Positions 4,693 through 5,425 of a stretch of 5,425 bases of DNA are shown one piece after another (positions within the stretch are counted from its first letter, which is position 1; every line of letters starts with the position of its first letter). Made by a program: the position numbers and the translations under genes. Below the pieces are notes generated by a model that searched no databases, was not told where the DNA came from, and saw nothing but the letters and a program-made list of their open reading frames with translations. The DNA is from Anaerolineales bacterium (GTDB lineage: Bacteria; Chloroflexota; Anaerolineae; 4572-78; J111): positions 1 to 5,425 of the forward strand of contig JAAUSP010000536.1 in NCBI GenBank assembly GCA_012032575.1, in the 5' to 3' direction.

Positions 4693-5143
4693 CCCGCTTC
4701 TTCATTGGAGTCAGGGAGATGGATACCGGGGTCTGCCGGGCGAGAGCGCCGCGCATCGCTCGCCGAATCCAGTGCATAGCGTAGGTGCTGAAGCAGCAGC
4801 TCAGCCGATAATCAAATTTATCCACCGCCTGGATCAGGCCGAGGTTGCCCTCCTGGATCAGGTCGGGCAGGGGCAAATCAGCCCGTGCGTACCGGCGAGC
4901 CACGCTCAGTACCAGGCGGTAATTGGCTTCGATGAAGCGCTGCCGGGCGACCTGACCGCAGCGAACCACCTGCTCCAGTTGGTCTCGTTGGGTACTGTCT
5001 GGATTGGCCTGCAACTGCTGGGCGGCCCGGCGGCCAGCCTCGATCTGGTGGGCCAGGTCTATTTCCTCCCCGGCTTCGAGCAGCCGCAGGCCTCTGATAT
5101 CGTTCAGGTACAGTCTCAAGGTGTCGTTTTCCTGGGCTAACAT
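4682..5143 (-). CDS. RNA polymerase sigma-70 family factor, truncated after region 2
   Basis: The 153-aa frame holds region 1.2 ([25 protein letters not shown], residues 7-31) and region 2 ([21 protein letters not shown] 66-86; [22 protein letters not shown] 92-113; [13 protein letters not shown] 118-130). These bind the beta-prime coiled coil and the -10 element. It then ends abruptly with MKKRGRR; region 3 and all of region 4 are missing from this frame. Two positions are unusual: [10 protein letters not shown] where primary sigmas have RRGFKFSTYA, and HW in place of the WW pair that opens the -10 strands. The start is ATG 5143, with GAGGAG (5152-5157) 8 bases upstream. That site overlaps the stop of the preceding gene, so the two are probably co-translated. 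An out-of-frame region 4.2 remnant follows at 4591-4692. This is most likely a decayed alternative (group 2-like) sigma gene; a deliberately short factor is less likely. Confidence 0.8.
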   Translation of the reverse strand: MLAQENDTLRLYLNDIRGLRLLEAGEEIDLAHQIEAGRRAAQQLQANPDSTQRDQLEQVVRCGQVARQRFIEANYRLVLSVARRYARADLPLPDLIQEGNLGLIQAVDKFDYRLSCCFSTYAMHWIRRAMRGALARQTPVSISLTPMKKRGRR

Positions 5144-5151
5144 AGGGGATT

Positions 5152-5157
5152 CTCCTC
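5152..5157 (-). promoter_or_regulatory. Ribosome binding site of the sigma gene overlapping the upstream stop codon
   Basis: GAGGAG on the minus strand (5152-5157) shares bases with the TGA at 5156-5158 that ends the upstream gene. This arrangement suggests translational coupling of the two genes in one transcript. Confidence 0.55.
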
Positions 5158-5425
5158 ACTCCGTTGGTTTGGTTGCCGGAATCAGCGACTGACCGGGCGC
5201 TAACTGCCCATCCGGGTTAATGACCGTCCAGATCGGTGCAGTCAGAATATCGCCGGCGGCCATTAGCTCTTGCCACTGCCCTAACTGGTAAACGACCGGC
5301 TGGCGGCGGTGCTTGCTAATAGCCGCCGCCAGGTTTTGTAGCCGCTGCGCGCCGTGTGTCACCACCAATACCCGCGGAAAAATACCCAGCGTAGATAGGA
5401 CCGGGTGCTGCTGCCACTGGCCGGC
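5156..5425 (-). CDS. C-terminal part of a replication-relaxation-like protein (partial, runs off the window)
   Basis: The frame is open from the window edge (5425) to TGA 5156-5158, giving the last 89 residues. A TTG at 5368 is internal, since the frame continues upstream without a stop. The visible part starts AGQWQQHP, then FPRVLVVTHGAQRLQNLAAAI, then a second short block, VVYQLGQWQELMAAGDILTAPIWTVINPDG. The W-x-x-x ... FPRVLVVT-x-x-x-R pattern resembles the C-terminal part of replication-relaxation family proteins (Replic_Relax), in which a restriction-endonuclease-like core ends in a similar strand-helix segment. These are associated with plasmid and integrated-element replication. The assignment rests on this short tail only, and another nuclease-fold or hypothetical protein is possible. 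It lies 12 bp upstream of the sigma gene in a likely operon. Confidence 0.5.
   Translation of the reverse strand, partial: AGQWQQHPVLSTLGIFPRVLVVTHGAQRLQNLAAAISKHRRQPVVYQLGQWQELMAAGDILTAPIWTVINPDGQLAPGQSLIPATKPTE

Overview
The window looks like an accessory region of a free-living, moderately GC-rich bacterium. A Chloroflexota (Anaerolineae-like) host is my best guess. It rests on the SBBP-propeller secreted protein with its DxDxDG tail, on the replication-relaxation-like / sigma-70 gene pair, and on the short AACTCC-type repeats. No rRNA or tRNA gene is present to settle taxonomy.

Left part (1-1020). An imperfect inverted repeat (25-96) is followed by a small, eroded CRISPR array: three repeat copies, two spacers, 164-330. 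Abutting the last copy is a compact 644-bp unit (331-974). It starts with GACCAGTTGG and ends with the exact reverse complement, and its ends match 26/33 over a longer stretch. It carries 36-bp and 13-bp repeat arrays around one small gene of the 23S rRNA intervening-sequence protein / four-helix-bundle family, which has a frameshift near its C-terminus. Directly beyond the unit, at 976-990, the opening bases of the CRISPR repeat reappear, as if the unit sits inside the former array. This is the most unusual structure in the window.

Middle (989-3486, minus strand). One long gene encodes a secreted protein: signal peptide, N-terminal domain of the kind that precedes SBBP repeats, seven SBBP repeats (a likely seven-bladed beta-propeller), then calcium-binding DxDxDG repeats. 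A one-base deletion near 1098 cuts off the last repeat, which is still readable in another frame down to 989.

Right part (3487-5425). A spacer with helically phased GCC/T-tract repeats leads into a tyrosine recombinase on the plus strand with all six catalytic residues. Converging on it from the right edge is a minus-strand pair: the C-terminal end of a replication-relaxation-like protein, followed 12 bp later by a sigma-70 gene. The sigma gene has lost region 3 and most of region 4.1, although its region 4.2 helix survives out of frame. The recombinase, plasmid-type replication gene and broken sigma factor suggest a decaying mobile element. Either real decay or indel errors in the assembly could explain the several frameshifts, and the sequence alone cannot distinguish them.
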